Counted from the stretch's first letter, positions 35,476-45,903 are shown. The stretch: 64,000 bases of DNA from Adiantum capillus-veneris (GCA_014529385.2 CM043943.1:151484592-151548591); one strand, 5' to 3'. A program made the numbers and translations. The notes: generated by a model not told the origin, from the sequence alone.

Positions 35476-35723
35476 ACTAGTACTAGGCTGTGGAGCTTCG
35501 GAGGTGCATGGCCTTCTCTCTCAGTGTTTTGGGTAGGGTATGCTTCCATGATTTCTAAGTCGGAGGAGGAATCACTAGCGGCTATTTTAGGGTCTTGGGT
35601 GGTGCTACCTTGTGTCCCCGCTGAGGGTCTAGAGCTTATCGTGGATGGGTAATGGGTGTCCGTATGAACAGAGGCACTACCAATGTGATCGTGCTCTAAC
35701 ACTCGTCCAGAGCGTAAGTGCAT
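35448..35723 (-). CDS. Possible Gag N-terminus (MHLRSGR), other frame
   Basis: A 91-residue frame begins MHLRSGRVLEHD, the same kind of beginning as element 1 Gag (MNLRSSRTL) and other plant gypsy Gags. It overlaps the long Gag frame by 28 bases in another phase. Either a single-base change split the ancestral Gag, or this is a short leader frame. The first is preferred because of the conserved beginning. Confidence 0.5.
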   Translation of the reverse strand: MHLRSGRVLEHDHIGSASVHTDTHYPSTISSRPSAGTQGSTTQDPKIAASDSSSDLEIMEAYPTQNTEREGHAPPKLHSLVLVCLAVSWKH

Positions 35724-36623
35724 GTGCTTTTGATACCCTAAGGTGTCAAAAAGCTGCTCTAGGAGGCCTTGTGACTAGTTTTTAGCGTGTTTTTTGTTTA
35801 TTTTTTTGCTAGATTTTTTAGAGCGTGTCGTGGAATGGGCCGTGTGATAGCTCGAAACGAGCGTATCGGTCAGAGGGTCGTGCCGTGCTTTACAGCCCTC
35901 CGTTTGGTCACTCTATGCCCTCGGAATCCCTAAAACTGTCAATTTTCAGTAGGGAACTAGGCCCAAACTAGAAAGTCTAAGGGTGCAAGTGGGAAGAGAA
36001 AGGAGGAGAGTGAAGGACTTGTCCCACATGCTCTCATTCTCTCTTGAGGGAGTAGGGTATATATATAAGAGTGAGTCTAGTATATATCATAAGACTGAGG
36101 ACTGAGGCCTGGGCTTGGGCTTGGGCTTGTGCTTGTGCTTGTGCTTGTGCTTGTGGGCTTGGGAAAATGATCCCGATCCCGATCTATCTTTTATACAAAC
36201 CAACCCGTACGTTTTAAGAGTCACGTTTTTTATTTTCGAAAAATTTCGCCGCCCTGCTCGCTCGCGTTTTTAATTTCCGATATTTTTAAAAAATATATAT
36301 TTTTTTTCCGGAAATTGCAGAAATTACAGGAAAAAACGCAGAAAATGCAGAAATTGCAGAAAATTAAAAAAAAACGCTGAAATGCAGAAAATTAAAAAAA
36401 CGCAGAAATGCAAAAAATTGCAGAAATTGAAAACGCCGAACTTGAAAATGCAGAAATTGCGGAAATTGAAAAAACGCAGACAATAGCAGAAATTGAAACT
36501 TGACAGCAAATGCAGAAAACGCAAAAAACAAAAATCTCCACACACTCCTTCCCTGCCTTTCCTATGATAGAAATTGCACCACAAGGAAGCGTAAAGTGCT
36601 AACCGAGCTTAGTGTAGGGCATA
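35724..36623 (-). other. 5' leader of element 5
   Basis: About 0.9 kb of untranslated leader. It includes a 6-base tandem repeat (GCTTGT/GCTTGG, about 36,110-36,165) and A-rich repeats of a GCAGAAATT word (about 36,310-36,520). It would contain packaging signals, which cannot be pinpointed. Confidence 0.6.
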
Positions 36624-36641
36624 TCCCCGGCAGCGGCGCCA
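36624..36641 (-). other. tRNA-Asp primer-binding site of element 5
   Basis: On the minus strand TGGCGCCGCTGCCGGGGA lies four bases after the 5' LTR. It is complementary, with one mismatch, to the 3' end of plant tRNA-Asp(GTC) as recalled. Confidence 0.85.
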
Positions 36642-36645
36642 AAAA

Positions 36646-36896
36646 TGTGCGCTCCTTGCCGCACTGTCGAAGCAAGGGACTTGCCAATACACCGTGTGCG
36701 AGCCACAAACGGCTCCAAGCACACAACAAGCCTAAACTAGCAAGCTCAAGAAAACAAAGGGTGTGTCACTCACCGCTCTACGCTCGCCTTCGTGGTGGAT
36801 TCCTCGCCGCGATGAAGAAGAAGCTGCAGTCGTGCCGCGCTCAACCGCTTCGCCGCCGTCGTGCCTTCGTAATGCTCGATCGCACACACACTCTCC

Positions 36897-36932
<36 letters not shown>

Positions 36933-37222
36933 TAAGGAGGTGAAGAAGAAGAAGAAGATGGAGATGGAGCAAGAGCACTCTTCAATTGCACAAATGAGAG
37001 AATGAGTAAAAATTAGGTTTAGTTGGCTTTTATAGGAGCTCACCCCATTCACACTTGGGCGCCCATGCTTAACCAACTAATCCCTTGAATGTCCAAGTTA
37101 AAGTGCGCCTCTCATCGACGATCACTCTACCTTTCCCTATTGGACCGACAAGCCCGGTACCTGACTCTAAATAATACAACGTTTATAGATCATAGGGTGT
37201 CCGTGTGCCGTGAGGGTTAACA
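36646..37222 (-). repeat. 5' LTR of element 5
   Basis: A 577-base LTR with a TATA box (CCTATAAAAGCC, minus strand, 37,025-37,036). CT and CA microsatellites lie near 36,896-36,931. The near identity to the other LTR marks a recent insertion. Confidence 0.95.
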
Positions 37223-39561
37223 CATGGATGATGCTCATCTCTGGAGAATGTGCAATGGAGTAGAGCCCCCAACAGACATCTTCAATATAAATCTTGTAGG
37301 CCAGTGCTTCATATTCCTCTAAGTAGAGTTCACGTCTGTACACTTCATGCACTCTGCAAAATAATTGAAAATGTGGTTCATTTGCAAATATGTTTTTCAT
37401 CGACTTTAAAGTGAGAGAGTGAGTAAAAAAGAGTCATCAAAGCATTAGAGGGTGTGCTCTTAGACATTGGCTTGCATGGAGGCAATGTCAAAATAAAAAA
37501 GGACCCTAAGATATCTCAAAGTCATTACAAGCTACCTAGGAAAGCATCCATAGAGGTGGCGTGAAGGCTAAAAGGTTTCTTGGGTTTAGCCTCAAAGACT
37601 TCGATAGAGAGGAGACGAGAAACTTGTTCAAAAAATGCAAATAGCTGCACAGAGTGGTTAAAGACAATACTGCTGGTGGGGCAATCTAGAATCACAAGGC
37701 GAACATGTGAAAATCACTTGATAAAATTTTACACTACGTTGAGAAGCATTCTTGGGATGAAAGTAAGCTCACATCATTCCAAGAAGCTTTGTTGCATACC
37801 TAGCAGGGTGGGTTAGGCAACATATCACTCGTTACATGGTGAGTTAGCATGCTCCATATGCAAACAACATTTAAGACTCTACTCTACTCACCATTTTGTT
37901 TTATTGCAACTCAACACATATTGTTCAACCATGGTCCATATTTTGCCAAGATATAGGGCTCATTGTCAAGATGGTCCACATAAGGCATGGAAAAGACCCA
38001 CTACATGGCAAGAGAAGATTTATTTAAGCACATCAGACACGGGGGAGGAAAGGATAAAGTCAAGCATATGTGCTAGCATCAACTTCCATAGCATCCACAA
38101 TGTCATTTGTGCAGGCATCAACTACTGTAGCATCAACAATGGCATCTATGCAGGCATCAACTGTGGTAGCATCATCAATGGCATCTGTGCCAGATTCAAC
38201 ACTGGCATGTGTACCCATAGCCACAACTGCATCAAGAAGGGAATCTATGACAGCATGAACAATACTAGGAAAGCATTGATAGAGGTGGCGTGAAGGCCAG
38301 AAGGTTTCTTGGGCTTAGCCTCAAAGACTTCGATAGAGAGGAGACGAGAAACTTGTTCAATAAATGGAAATAGCTACACAGAGTGGTTAAAGACAATACT
38401 GCTGGTGGGGCAATCTAGAATCACAAGGCGAACGTGTGAAAATCACTTGATAAAATTTTACACTACGTTTAGAAGCATTCTTGGGATGAAAGTAAGCTCA
38501 CATCATTCCAAGAAGCGTTGTTGCATACCTAGCAGGGTGGGTTAGGCAACATATCACTCATTACATGCTGAGTTAGCATGCTCCATATGCAAACAACATT
38601 TAAGACTCTACTCTACTCACCATTTTGTTTTATTGCAATTCAACACATATTGTTCAACCATGGTCCATATTTTGCCAAGATATAGGGCTCATTGTCAAGA
38701 TGGTCCACATAAGGCATGGAAAAGACCCACTACATGGCAAGAGAAGATTTATTTAAGCACACCAGACACGGGGGAGGACAGGATAAAGTCAAGCATCTGT
38801 GCTAGCATCAACTTCCATAACATCCACAATGTCATTTCTGCAGGCATCAACTACCGTAGCATCAACAATGGAATCTATGCAGGCATCAACTGTGGTAGCA
38901 CCATCAATGGCATCTGTGCCAGATTCAACACTAGCATCTGTACCCATAGCCACAACTGCATCAAGAAGGGAATCTATGACAACATAAAAAATACTAGGAA
39001 AGCATCGATAGAGGTGGCGTGAAGGCTAGAAGGTTTCTTGGGTTTAGCCTCAAAGACTTTGATAGAGAGGAGACGAGAAACTTGTTCAAAAAATGGAAAT
39101 AGCTACACAGAGTGGTTAAAGAAATTACTGCTGGTGGGGCAATCTAGAATCACAAGGCGAACGTGTGAAAATCACTTGATAAAATTTTACACTACGTTGA
39201 GAAGCATTCTTGGGATGAAAGTAAGCTCACATCATTCCAAGAAGCGTTGTTACATACCTAGCAGGGTGGGTTAGGCAACATATCACTCATTACATGGTGA
39301 GTTAGCATGCTCCATATGCAAACAACATTTAAGACTCTACTCTACTCACCATTTTGTTTTATTGCAATTCAACACATATTGTTCAACCATGGTCCATATT
39401 TTGCTAAGATATAGGGCTCATTGTCAAGATGGCCCACATAAGGCATGGAAAAGACCCACTACATGGCAAGAGCATATTTCTTTAAGCACACCAGACACGA
39501 GGGAGGAAAGGATAAAGTCAAGCATCTCTGCTAGCATCAACTTCCATAGCATCCACAATGC
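37223..39561 (+). pseudogene. Family E copy A 3' part, 729-bp tandem copies
   Basis: Continues the exon interrupted by element 5, then repeats the end of the gene. Units start with AGGAAAGCAT at 37,538, 38,267 and 38,996, exactly 729 bases apart; the third is cut at 39,561. Each unit holds the exon end, a donor ATG|GTGAGT, an intron-like stretch, the last exon (counterpart of HGPYF...TRHGGG in copy B) and a short GCATCAAC minisatellite. The acceptor CAG of copy B is changed in these copies (CTCAAC), and many frames are broken. 729 is a multiple of three, but no unit is open throughout. Confidence 0.75.
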
Positions 39562-41270
39562 CATTTTGGCTATGTAAGTTTCTCCTGTGAGCGAAGTCTC
39601 TACTCTAATTTGTGATTGTATCTGGTATATTTCATCCATATTGTGAGAGCTATTTGCCCCATTGATGTTAGCCCAAGATCAACTGTATCTAATCATCATA
39701 AATCTTCTTCTTTTGAGCTGAGTTTTTTGGGTGTGTATGTGTGTGCCTCTGTGTTGAGTGGGAAAATGAATAATCTCTCTCCTCTCACTCCATCGCTGTG
39801 TTCCCTGGCTGGGCCAGGTGTGTTGTGTAAGCCAAGTGGTGCCCCATAGTGTGTGTGTGTGTGTGTGTATCATCCCAAGAGTGTGTGTCGGGTGATTATA
39901 GAGGCGTTGTGTGGGTTTCCATCCCATTCACAGTGTATTCTTAGTTCACTATATAATAACAAAAATATTGCATAGTTGGTTCTTAATTATTTGTTTCCAT
40001 TTCTCACTATAGCTTGATAAGGAAGATTTTGAAATCCTTGATTGGGTTTTTAGTCAAACCCAAATTCCTTCTATTATTAGTGAACAAGGAAATGGAGGTG
40101 TAGTTTTTAGTGGAAGGATTTGGTTACTATATAGACGAACGGCGCGTGGCAGGTGACTTAAAGAATCTTAAATGCATGTACAACATAACACATGGTGTAG
40201 CTATGGAAAATTCATGCTTATACTGCATGGATGATGCTCATCTCTTGAGAATGTGCAATGGAGTAGAGCCCCCAAGAGACATCTTCAATATAAATCTTGT
40301 AGGCCAGTGCTTTATATTCCTCTAAGTAGAGTTCACGTCTGTACACTTCATGCACTCTGCAAAATAATTGAAAAGGTGTTTCATTTGCAAATATGTTTTT
40401 CATCGACTTTAAAGTGAGAGAGTGAGTAAAAAAGAGTCATCAAAGCATTAGAGGGTGTGCTCTTAGACATTGGCTTGCATGGAGGCAATGTCAAAATCAA
40501 AGAGGACCCTAAGATATCTCAAAGTCGTTACAAGCTACCTAGGAAAGCATCGATAGAAGTGGAGTGAAGGCCAAAAGGTTTCTTGGGTTTAGCCTCAAAG
40601 ACTTCGATAGAGAGGAGACGAGAAACTTGTTCAAAAAATGGAAATAGCTACACAGAGTGGTTAAAGACAATACTGCTGGTGGGGCAATCTAGAATCACAA
40701 GGCGAACGTGTGAAAATCACTAGATAAAATTTTACACTACGTTGAGAAGCATTCTTGGGATGAAAGTAAGCTCACATCATTCCAAGAAGCTTTGTTGCAT
40801 ACCTAGCAGGGTGGGTTAGGAAACATATCACTCGTTACATGGTGAGTTAGCATGCTTCATATGCAAACAACATTTAAGACTCTACTCTACTCACCATTTT
40901 GTTTTATTGCAATTCAACACATATTGTTCAACCATGGTCCATATTTTGCCAAGATATAAGGCTCATTGTCAAGATGGTCCACATAAGGCATGGAAAAGAC
41001 CCACTACATGGCAAGAGCAGATTTCTTTAAGCACACCAGACACGGGGGAGGAAAGGATAAAGTCAAGCATATGTGCTAGCATCAACTTACATAGCATCCA
41101 CAATGTCATTTGTGCAGGCATCAACTACCGTAGCATCAACAATGGCATCTATGCAGGCATCAACTGTGGTAGCATCATCAATGGCATTTGTGCCAGATTC
41201 AACAGTGGCATCTGTACCCATAGCCACAACTGCATCAAGAAGGGCATCTATGACAGCATGAACAATACTT
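39562..41270 (+). pseudogene. Duplicate of element 4 LTR end plus family E 3' exons
   Basis: From 39,562 the sequence repeats 27,652-28,341 and then 37,223 onward: the last 366 bases of the element 4 LTR, the intron end, the exon with DKEDFEILDWVFSQTQ, the uninterrupted CATGG target of element 5 (40,226-40,230), and a fourth end unit beginning at 40,541. It is a duplicate formed after element 4 and before element 5 inserted. Confidence 0.8.
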
Positions 41271-41593
41271 TCTGTTCCACCATCATTAACATTGCCATTA
41301 GCAGCAGAATCTGTGCAAGCATCAACTTCCATAGCATCCACAATGTCATTTGTGTAGGCATCAACTAGCATAGCATCAGCAATGGCATCTGCGCAGGAAT
41401 CAACTACCATAGCATCATCAATGGCATCTGCCAGATTCAACTGTGGTGGGGGTGGGTAATGTACCCTTTTAAAGTTTAGCACGATCAACATCTGTATGCA
41501 CATCATCATGCACAACCTGCACATCAAATTCATTAGGCACATTTGGAACAAATTCAGCAGTACTAGTAGGTGTGGAGGGATCAACTGTATCAA
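41063..41593 (-). repeat. Minisatellite encoding Asp/Ala/Val repeats
   Basis: About 42-base units built on GCATCAAC...TAGCATC...CAATGGCATCTGTGC. On the minus strand they stay open as repeats such as VDACIDAIVDATV and VDACTNDIVDAME (168 codons open in all). Shorter versions lie in the 729-bp units at about 38,060-38,250 and 38,790-38,980. Upstream on the minus strand a coding-like segment (KKKKESFDTVDPSTPTST) matches the Ser/Lys-rich gene near 53,500. It is uncertain whether the open frame is a real protein. Confidence 0.55.
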
Positions 41594-42007
41594 AAGACTC
41601 TTTTTTTTTCTTGTAGCCCCCCTGGAAGCTGTAGCACCCCCTCATTAGGAGAAAGCTGGACTCAATTTTGGGCCTTTTAGTTCTAGAGAGACAGAGTGGC
41701 GCTCGACCAATGAGGAAGAGGCTAACGTTACGTTGAAAATCGACATTTTGGAGTCAAGCTCTTAAAAAAAAAAAAAGGAAATATTATTTTGGTTCATCAA
41801 ACTGCACAATTTCACGCTTTCAAGGCATAAATGCCGTAAGTCGTACTAACTATGTAACAAGGAATTTCAGAACTTTCATTGAAGACTCTATCTAGTATCT
41901 TTGTTCCCGCCCAAATATGACTTTGAGTAGCTCTACTTCCCTCTCAAAACTTCTTCCCTTTTTTATATTTGCGCTAATCTTTTTGTGTATTCATTCTACT
42001 GCACACC
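41594..42007. other. Junction with dispersed GGGCC motif
   Basis: At 41,648-41,690 the sequence CATTAGGAGAAAGCTGGACTC...GGGCC repeats motifs at 20,576, 53,395 and the fold-back ends at 10,778/11,211. The rest holds no gene. It probably marks a rearranged boundary between family E copy A and the gene cluster that follows. Confidence 0.45.
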
Positions 42008-43520
42008 ATGTCTACTTCTCGAAGCCCTAGCACTACCATTGACTCTGTTAGCATTTTTAACATTTATACTACAGACGATCAAGCATGGATTCCATCTCGA
42101 ATAACTATCGGAAGTTGGGTTGTACTGCAAACTAGGAGGAGGAAGAGGAGGCAATGCAATGATTTCGTGGAGGCTTTCAAGGGTCAAGTTAAAGAGTTTA
42201 AAGTATGTGCACAAAGAAAGCAGGTGAAAGAGGTCCTCATACAACATGCTTTCCAACATGCAAACTTAAGGTTGCAAACATCTCCTCCAAGTTTTCCAAG
42301 GCATCGACCCAACTGTAAGTTATTTCAGCATCTCGCTTAGTGCATGATGATATTCGAATATTAAGTGGTGGATATAATCTTTGGTATGTTTCAGATATTT
42401 ATCCATCACATAGGACAGATTGGCAACCAGTTGAGAGTAAAGTTGGGACTTTTAATGCTTTCCATACATTTATTGGTGAGCAAATGTACCAAGGAAGACA
42501 ACACAAGGAACTTGCAGATAATGGAATTTTCTTTTATGATATGTCATATGTGGAACCGATAACTTCCATTGGTTGGGGTCGTGTAGCTCCTTTGTCACTT
42601 CCATCCTTTGACAGCAAGGATTGGTCCCTGCCTGCTTCGCAAACTAGTGAAAGCTTCAGGAATAAGTTGTTTCAGGATATACAAAAGTCCCTCAAGTATT
42701 CAATTGCCACAAAAATAGTTCGGCTCGTACTATTCATGCCTCTTGAAGTGTTTGTAGATTTTTTCTTTGATGAGCAAGTAAGAACTACCGCAACAATGTT
42801 CATTTGCAAGTCTAAGAGTTATTTGGACTTTTTAAATGATAAACTGGGATAGGAAACAATCACAGAACAAAATCTGTATTTTGCAAAAGAAGTCCATAAT
42901 TTGCAAGTTCATTATAAGCTCTCAAAATTTCTTAGTATCGTTTTACTATATTAGATATCATCTTCTTAGTGGGCAGCTTATTCCACTCGACCAAGATACA
43001 AAGAACAGCCTCGAGAACAAACCTTTATCAATGAAGCTCTACTTTTGAGACAGCCTACTTACTGTGATGGAGACAATGGCAAGCACAACTCTGGAACAGC
43101 TCAGGATAGATCTTACATGTGAAGAACTTCCACTTTTGCCGAAATTGTATGCATTCAGTCTCAACAATAGAAAGGTTCTTACTAAATCGAGAAATTTTGA
43201 TTGTCTTTAATACACTATGGACTGAATCTAACTTTTTCTTCTTTTCAGATTCCAAGGCGCAAGGAGAGAACAACATTGTGCAAGGATTCACTAACAAATA
43301 CACTTCAGTTAATTGCTTCCACTGGAAGCTAGGCCACTGTTTTGCTTGGTATTGACCCATGTCTCGGTAGAGACCCATTTAATGAGCATGAGAATTAAAG
43401 ATCATGAGAATTACCACAAAGAAACATTGACGACCTCATTCGTTGTTGCGAGCGAGTCGGTGAAACTACGCATGCACATGAAGTCTACATTATCAAGGTT
43501 GGTAATGTAGGCCTCCTCTG
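42008..43520 (+). pseudogene. Unknown cluster gene (faces the H3-like gene)
   Basis: Not recognised. The ATG at 42,008 opens MSTSRSPSTTIDSVSIF, then a basic stretch (QTRRRKRRQCNDFVEAF). Near 42,315-42,340 the frame changes: either a 1-base shift or a very short intron (GTAAGT...TTAG). The second frame (42,340-42,852) has LSGGYNLWYVSDIYPSHRTD and FFYDMSYVEPITSIGWGRVA, ending at TAG. The same frame continues after the stop (ETITEQNLYFAKEVHNLQVH). Further exon-like pieces reach about 43,520 (RNIDDLIRCCERVGETTHAH). It points toward the H3-like gene, tail to tail. Cluster position suggests it is mobile-element cargo. Confidence 0.5.
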
Positions 43521-43668
43521 ACCTTGCAGGCAGCTATATGTGCGCATGCAGAGGCGCTTAGATCAACAAAATTATCAACTCCTCTTCATTCTCTTCGTTG
43601 ATTTTCTCTAAAATAATTGACTCATCCGATACGTTGGATGGCCCTTCTAATGCAGAGCCTTGCCCTTG

Positions 43669-44445
43669 TCATTCTTGAGTAGGCTCCTCCCTAACAGCCT
43701 CAGGCTCCTCAGGCTCCGGATCATTTTCCTTCAATATTGGTTGCTCCATAGATGCCTCAGGATCTACCCTGACCTGCTCTTGTCCCTCATCGTCCACGAT
43801 GGGCTGCGGATCCTCCATGAATTGCTCATTTTGGTGTCTAGAAGGCTCCTCGATAACTGTCTCTGTTTCTTCCATGACTACCTCGGGGTCCACTCTGGCT
43901 TTCTCTTGGCCCTCTACGGCTATCTCAGCCTGCCCATCTGTGTCGTTTCTCTTGACCCGTGATCGGGTCCTTCTGCTGTTTGTTTCAACCCTAGACGGCT
44001 CTGTCTGTCGTGCACGAGGATGGAGAGGGGGGATGTTGAGAATATCCATGGTTCTACTATCCCGGATAGGCATTGGCTGAAGCAACCCATCGTAGCGGAA
44101 ACGAAGCCTACGAAGAGTATCAAAATCCCGCGGCATGATAGTAACGCGGTGTGCATGGGCAGCCAGGATATATCCATCGCTGAAGAATTCCACGAGGTAG
44201 TCTTCAGCAATTTCTTGAAGGCAGAGGAGTGCACTGCCGGCCCATCGCATGCCGACTCTCCACTACTCACAAATCTCCCGCACTACTCGCTGGAAAGGGA
44301 GACATGGAATAGCAGGTTGAACGTGTTGTTCTATCCTCCACAGCTCTTGCAGTACACCTTTTTGCGCCTCATATCGGTGTCTTCTTGCTTGAGCATTCAA
44401 AGATTCACCTGTTGCCCTCCTAGCATAGGCCTTTACACGAGGCAT
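43669..44445 (-). pseudogene. Histone H3-like gene with acidic C-terminal tail
   Basis: The ATG at 44,445 opens MPRVKAYARRATGES, which aligns with H3 MARTKQTARKSTGGK: Arg2, Lys4, Ala7, Arg8, Thr11 and Gly12 are kept; Lys9 is Arg and Ser10 is Ala. The tail is about 20 residues shorter than H3. Then RRHRYEAQKGVLQELWRIEQ (alpha-N), LPFQRVVREICE, a single in-frame TAG at the H3 QDF position, WRVGMRWAGSALLCLQEIAE (alpha-2) and HAHRVTIMPRDFDTLRRLRF. Spacing matches canonical H3 without gaps from LPFQR on, so a CENH3-type longer loop is not seen. About 130 extra residues follow, Pro/Glu/Asp-rich, with two EGQE-x2-RVDPE repeats. H3 packs with H4 in nucleosomes. The TAG probably inactivates this copy. 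A 3' splice-like TTTGTAG sits two bases before the ATG. Confidence 0.88.
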
Positions 44446-44513
44446 CTCTACAAATACAATAACACCAAAAAACAATTCATTTGTCAGCACAAGGGACTTC
44501 AGATTTCTAAAAT

Positions 44514-45130
44514 GGTCAGTACCAAGCGAATAGGTGAATAGGAAAGAGTTGCCTTACCTTATTCACTCGGGACTGACCTCAAAAAATAGTAATAGCAGGC
44601 ATGACTTATATTTTCTGAGGTCACTACCTAGTGAATAGGTGCATAGGATAGAGTTGCCTTCTCTTATTTGCTCGAAAGTGACCTAAGAAAATAGTAATAG
44701 CAGGCATGACTTATATTTTCTGAGGTCACTACCGAGCGAATAGGTGCATAGGAAATAGTTTACCTTGCCTTATTCTCTCGGTAGTGACCTCAAAAAATAG
44801 TAATGGCAGACATGACTTATATTTTCTGAGGTCACTAATGAGCGAATAGGTGCATAGGAAAGAGTTGCCTTGCCTTATTTTCTCGGTAGTGACCTCAAAA
44901 AATAATACTGGCAGACATGACTTATATTTTTTGAGGTCACTACAGAGCGAATAGGCGCATAAGAAAGAGTTTGTTTTGCCTTATTCGCTCGGTAGTGGCT
45001 TCACAAAATAGTAATAGCAGAAATCACTTACATTTTTTGAGGTCACTACCAAGCGAACAGGTTTGCATCCCCTGCAACAAAATATCTTATTCGCTGGGTA
45101 GTGACCTCAGAAAAGTGTACAAGCAAGTGA
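44514..45130. repeat. Array of six ~105-bp hairpin repeats
   Basis: Units begin GGTCA at 44,514, 44,619, 44,724, 44,830, 44,935 and 45,041 (periods 105-106). Each is an imperfect palindrome: GAGGTCACTACCGAGCGAATAGG, about 30 bases, then the complement. In unit three 15-base arms match perfectly (44,722-44,736 with 44,777-44,791). A 38-base AT-rich spacer joins units. The array fills the space between the starts of the H3-like gene (-) and the next gene (+), so it may be promoter, replication or transposase-binding sequence. Confidence 0.9.
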
Positions 45131-45332
45131 ACAGGTTTGCATCCTCTACAACAAAATACCAATGACAGGTCCTAACTGTCATGTCGTTCCCTCCCATCAC
45201 CTCCCCTAATATCGGGGGGATGGTACCATTGATTCTGTCTCTCACGTCCACCTCTCATGAAACCGCATGGCGGTACCACTTCTCACAGACCACTCACTCA
45301 TAAGCCAGAACCCAGGCTCTGCTTTTTAGGCA

Positions 45333-45903
45333 TGTTCGAAAGTCTATTTAAGAAGCAGTTGTTTCAGAACCTCCCTCAGGCTTTCGCAGAACAACTAAAG
45401 GAAGCTTAGGATAGTGGTGATGCCTTTCCAAAGTATACTCCCGTAGCGCCAGCAACACCGCATCTGGGCCCTCCTCATGAGGTCCCCCCTTGGCCCTCCC
45501 CCGATGTTACCTTTAATGTTCTCTATCGACACAACTCGGGAGTGGCTGCTGTCAACACGTGAGTCAATTCTCGAGGTAAGCCGTTGGTAATTATTTGCTT
45601 TCTGCTCCCAATTTCCAAGATCCTAGTTTGAAGAGCTTACGCTAAATGCTATGTGCAGGATGCTAGCCTGAAGCTGCTCAGCAAATGCTGATCGTCAGGC
45701 AGAGGGTCTCAATCCTTAAAGACTCTCTGGAAGCAAGAAGGCCTGAAGACATGCAACGATTGCTCGCCGAGAATGGCTCTATGGAGGCTATCATTAATTG
45801 GCTTCAGGAAATGAAGGATGAAGTGATTGAACTAGCCAGTAAATATGAGGAATCCATTAACTTTGCCAACAGGCTTTGCGAAGAGATAGCCTGGCTACTG
45901 TGA
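45333..45903 (+). pseudogene. Small unknown coiled-coil gene, two exons
   Basis: The ATG at 45,333 starts MFESLFKKQLFQNLPQAFAE, with a TAG at about 45,408, and a Pro-rich part to VAAVNT. A donor GTGAGT (about 45,559) and acceptor TGTGCAG (45,659) bound an intron of about 100 bases. Exon 2 (PEAAQQMLIVRQRVSILKDS, LLAENGSMEAIINWLQEMKD) is a predicted coiled coil ending at TGA 45,901. No family is recognised. It is divergent from the H3-like gene across the hairpin array. Confidence 0.45.

Larger units (their letters stand above)
28342..37222 (-). mobile_element. Element 5: young gag-PR-only LTR retrotransposon
   Basis: A complete LTR retrotransposon of 8,881 bases, minus orientation. LTRs are 28,342-28,913 and 36,646-37,222, TG...CA, flanked by the 5-bp target duplication CATGG (28,337-28,341 and 37,223-37,227). 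It has a primer-binding site (36,624-36,641) and a polypurine tract (28,914-28,926). It encodes Gag with zinc knuckles, a protease and a WVPK-repeat protein. No RT, RNase H or integrase is seen, so it must use enzymes in trans. An uninterrupted copy of the target site survives at 40,226-40,230. Confidence 0.93.

Noticed and set aside
30544-37222. Endogenous pararetrovirus
   Set aside because: LTRs, target duplication, primer-binding site and polypurine tract define an LTR retrotransposon; no virus-specific gene was seen.
37580-39274. Repeated 78-residue proteins (MGLASKTSIERRRET)
   Set aside because: They are off-frame readings of the family E exon. Copy B shows the real frame (RRFLGFSLKDSDREE).
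43669-44445. Centromeric H3 (CENH3) gene
   Set aside because: The loop between helices 1 and 2 has the canonical H3 length, not the longer CENH3 loop, although RW in that loop is CENH3-like. H3-like is the safer call.
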